Both the position numbers and the translations under genes were made by a program. Positions 62,043 to 64,000 of a DNA stretch of 64,000 bases are shown in pieces. Where the stretch lies: contig CM019065.1 of assembly GCA_009667805.1 (NCBI GenBank), forward strand, positions 150,262,101 through 150,326,100, read 5' to 3'. This stretch comes from Leptobrachium leishanense (lineage: Eukaryota; Chordata; Amphibia; Anura; Megophryidae). The notes beneath the pieces were generated by a model. It was not told the DNA's origin. It did not search any database and saw nothing but the letters and a program-made list of their open reading frames with translations. Every line of letters starts with the position of its first letter. The first letter of the stretch is position 1.

Positions 62043-62593
62043 AGCCGGCATCAGAGGGGCTGGGGCGGCTGTCCAAATGCTCTATCGGCATTCGGACAGG
62101 CCCTGCAGCTGCTCTCCTCACTGTGTATACTTACCTTCCTTTAGTGACGCCGGGAAAGTCTCCGCCCGCGCTCATTGGAAGGCCCCCAGCTGCGACCACG
62201 TGGGACCATGTGATCGCGGCTGGGGTCCTTCCAACGAGCGCACGCGCAGAAACTTTCCCGGCGTCGCCCAGGAAGGTAAGTATCGTCGCGGAGAGCAGCT
62301 GCAGGGCCTGTCTGAATGCTCTGACAGGCCCTGCAGCTGCTCTCCGCGACGATACTTACCTTCCTGGGCGACGCCGGGAAAGTTTCTGCGCGTGCGCTCG
62401 TTGGAAGGACCCCAGCCGCGATCACATGGTCCCACGTGGTCGCGGCTGGGGGCCTTCCAATGAGCGCGCGCGGAGACTTTCCCGGCGTCGCTAAAGGAAG
62501 GTAAGTATACACACAGTGAGGAGAGCAGCTGCAGGGCCTGTCCGAATGCCGATAGAGCATTCGGACAGCCGCCCCAGCCCCTCTGATGCCGGC
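62043..62593. repeat. 550-bp palindrome
   Basis: The arms of about 270 bp run from GCCGGCATCAGAGGGG to its complement around a centre near 62317. Each arm includes GGAAGGTAAGTAT and GACGCCGGGAAAGT. The match is nearly perfect by eye. Both strands therefore show similar long frames (up to 278 codons), which are not genes. Confidence 0.9.
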
Positions 62594-62629
62594 AAGGTAA
62601 GTATGAACGCGGGGGGGGGGGGGGGGAAT

Positions 62630-63010
62630 CTGTGAGCTGGGGCAAATCCATGTGTGAGCTGGGGCAGTATATCCATGTGTGAGCTGGGGCGGGGAATCCA
62701 TGTGTGAGCTGGAGGGGGGGGGGAAATCCATGTGTGAGCTGGAGGGGAGCAAAGCCATGTGTGAGCTGGAGCAGTATATCCATGAGCTGGGGCACATCCA
62801 TGAGCTGGGGGGCATATCCGTGTGTGAGCTGGGGCAAATCCATGTGTGAGCTGGGGCAGTATATCCATGAGCTAGGGGGCATATCCATGAGCTAGGGGGC
62901 ATATCCATGAGCTGGGGGGGGGGCATATCCATGAGTGAGCTGGGGCAATATCCATGTGTGAGCTGGGGCAAATCCATGAGCTGGGGTCAGTATCCATGAG
63001 CTGGGGGCAT
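62630..63010. repeat. Minisatellite, about 20-25 bp unit, about 17 copies
   Basis: The units are variants of GAGCTGGGGCAAATCCATG with TGTGT inserts, and several contain expanded G runs. It is the same family as 29837-30176. Confidence 0.9.
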
Positions 63011-63280
63011 TTTTATATGGTCTGTTCTTATTGGAAAGCGTCACATGACATTAAAGAAAAGTATCGGTACTCGGTATCGGTGAGTACTTTTTAAAAGTAT
63101 CGGTACTCGGTCTTAAAAAAGTGGTAACGGTGCATCCCTAGTTTTTTATCCCGTTGGCATTTGGATTGTAACATGGTCCGCCTGCGCTAGGGCAACCAGA
63201 GCGAACGTTAGCGCTCAGCTGTGTGAGCGTTAACAGTAGCGTTTTGAATGTAATATGGCCCATAGTGTTGTAGCTTGATT

Positions 63281-63915
63281 TTAAAGGATCACTCTACATA
63301 TCCTGACCACTTATCTTTTTGAAGTGGCCTTGGATGCGAGGAGTGACCACCCCCTCCTTACGCTCTCTCCTTCCCAGCTAAATTAGTTAAAAAGCTAGGT
63401 GAAGTAGAGGAGTTTCCTCCACCCCACCCAGCATTACCAGCAGCCGGGGAATTTGAATTTCAGCTGCGGGTTACTAGTGATGTCATCATGCACAAAGCAT
63501 GACAACTTCACTATTTCTGAGACCAATGACATTAGCGATCGATCTCCGAGGCTGCGATGGATTGGCTCTGCGCATGAGCGCTCGCAAGTCATTTGTTGCG
63601 CAATTTGCCATTCATACGCTACGCAGGAAGTCCGAAAGCTTTAGGCCCCCGGCACACGAGCGTTAACAGAGAGAGGAAGGAACGTCCGTGAAAGTGGGCG
63701 TTCCTTCCACTCTCTGCGCTCAGCGTACAAAGCTCGATCCTCCTATGGAGAATCGCGCTTTGTATCCGGTCAGCGTCCGTTTAGCTTTTTGACGGAGGGC
63801 TTTTTCACGTCCGGTGGATGGCTTTCCCCGTCAAAAACGCATGGACGCAGGGAATTGCGGGCGCACATGAGCCGTAAATACGCTCGTGTGCCGGGGGCCT
63901 AAATGGACACTCTAG
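63281..63915. mobile_element. MITE (CACTCTACATATCCTGACCAC) with a nested element
   Basis: The left end AAAGGATCACTCTACATATC resembles that of 6402-6905. The right end ATGGACACTCTAG follows the nested 63642-63902 copy. Confidence 0.55.
63642..63902. mobile_element. 261-bp MITE with GGCCCCCGGCACACGAGCG ends
   Basis: The ends TTAGGCCCCCGGCACACGAG and its complement are perfect over about 25 bp. A near-inverted interior (CGTCCGTGAAAGTGGGCG and similar) follows. Flanks are TTTA and TAAA. A related left end is at 48476. Confidence 0.85.
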
Positions 63916-64000
63916 GTACTGTTAGCTCTTAAATGTAATTTGAGTGGTTAGTGATCTGCATGCCCACCCCACCTCCCTTTCTGGGTAGAATCTCGGACGA

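Larger units (their letters stand above)
61942..63141. mobile_element. hAT-like element with 550-bp palindrome and minisatellite
   Basis: The ends TAGGGTTGCACCGATACCG and GGTAACGGTGCATCCCTA are inverted. The flanks are GTTTTTTTA and GTTTTTTA, an 8-bp duplication allowing one T of slippage. It has the same plan as 29399-30331: palindrome (62043-62593), ATCCATG minisatellite (62630-63010), then TTGGAAAGCGTCACATGAC and TACTCGGTATCGGTGAGTAC. Non-coding. Confidence 0.85.
61061..63263. mobile_element. Host MITE with ATTACAATC ends, two inserts
   Basis: The outer words GGGCTAGATTACAATCC and GAATGTAATATGGCCC are inverted repeats. Inside lie a complete MITE (61096-61522) and the hAT element (61942-63141). 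The boundaries of the host itself are approximate. Confidence 0.5.

Noticed and set aside
62141..62977. 278- and 238-codon minus-strand frames
   Set aside because: They are translations of the 550-bp palindrome and the ATCCATG minisatellite. The low-complexity repeats, mirrored frames on both strands and lack of any domain argue against a gene.
57457..64000. Third coding exon of VAMP5
   Set aside because: I looked for a phase-0 acceptor followed by an STFNKTTQ-like block and a hydrophobic anchor and did not find one. It is probably beyond the right edge.

Overview
The window is vertebrate nuclear DNA, most likely from a frog. It holds two split host genes of the R-SNARE family in a sea of transposable elements. 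The host signal is clear: exons 2 and 3 of VAMP8 (8172-8336 and 10685-10828, + strand) and, about 46 kb further on, exon 2 of VAMP5 (57313-57456, + strand). A candidate VAMP5 start exon that encodes only the initiator Met lies at 46411-46413. All junctions are phase 0 with GT/AG ends. VAMP8 and VAMP5 are also adjacent and in the same orientation in mammals, so this is a conserved gene pair. The frog assignment rests on the mix of repeats: CR1 and L2 LINEs, several Tc1 families, many TTAA-flanked piggyBac-like or Kolobok-like miniature elements, and hAT elements. The species cannot be named from the sequence.

Layout. 1-672: CR1 reverse transcriptase, minus strand, running off the left edge. 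1.1-8.1 kb: miniature elements, including a chain-of-hairpins TTAA element (2173-3399) and a 226-bp palindrome (5543-5768). 8.17-11.83 kb: the VAMP8 body, with a Tc1 element in its second intron. 12-25 kb: a TTAA element split by a solo LTR (13107-14138), a Tc1 element with a nearly open transposase (17020-18602), and a hAT element (19313-20874). 25.9-29.2 kb: a CR1 LINE cut by a Tc1 and a MITE. 29.4-30.3 kb: a palindromic hAT element. 31.6-33.2 kb: a second copy of the same Tc1 family in opposite orientation. 34-45.6 kb: nested MITEs, a 57-bp satellite and a dissected LINE. 45.7-46.9 kb: little recognisable dispersed repeat, apart from a minisatellite, around the candidate VAMP5 start. 46.9-57.3 kb: VAMP5 intron 1 with MITEs and an L2 LINE. 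57.5-64 kb: downstream intron, with an L1-like 3' end and further hAT elements.

The two genes would encode membrane-anchored R-SNAREs. VAMP8 acts in endosomal, autophagosomal and regulated secretory fusion. VAMP5 is a divergent plasma-membrane family member. Everything else is transposon-derived, and the long open frames inside minisatellites and palindromes are not genes.

I found no convincing new gene system. The signals most worth a second look are structural: TTAA elements built from serial hairpins with one shared hairpin; hAT-like elements that combine a giant palindrome with a minisatellite; and a solo LTR whose empty target site can be read in a paralogous repeat 42 kb away. All homology calls are from reading the sequence; no search was run.
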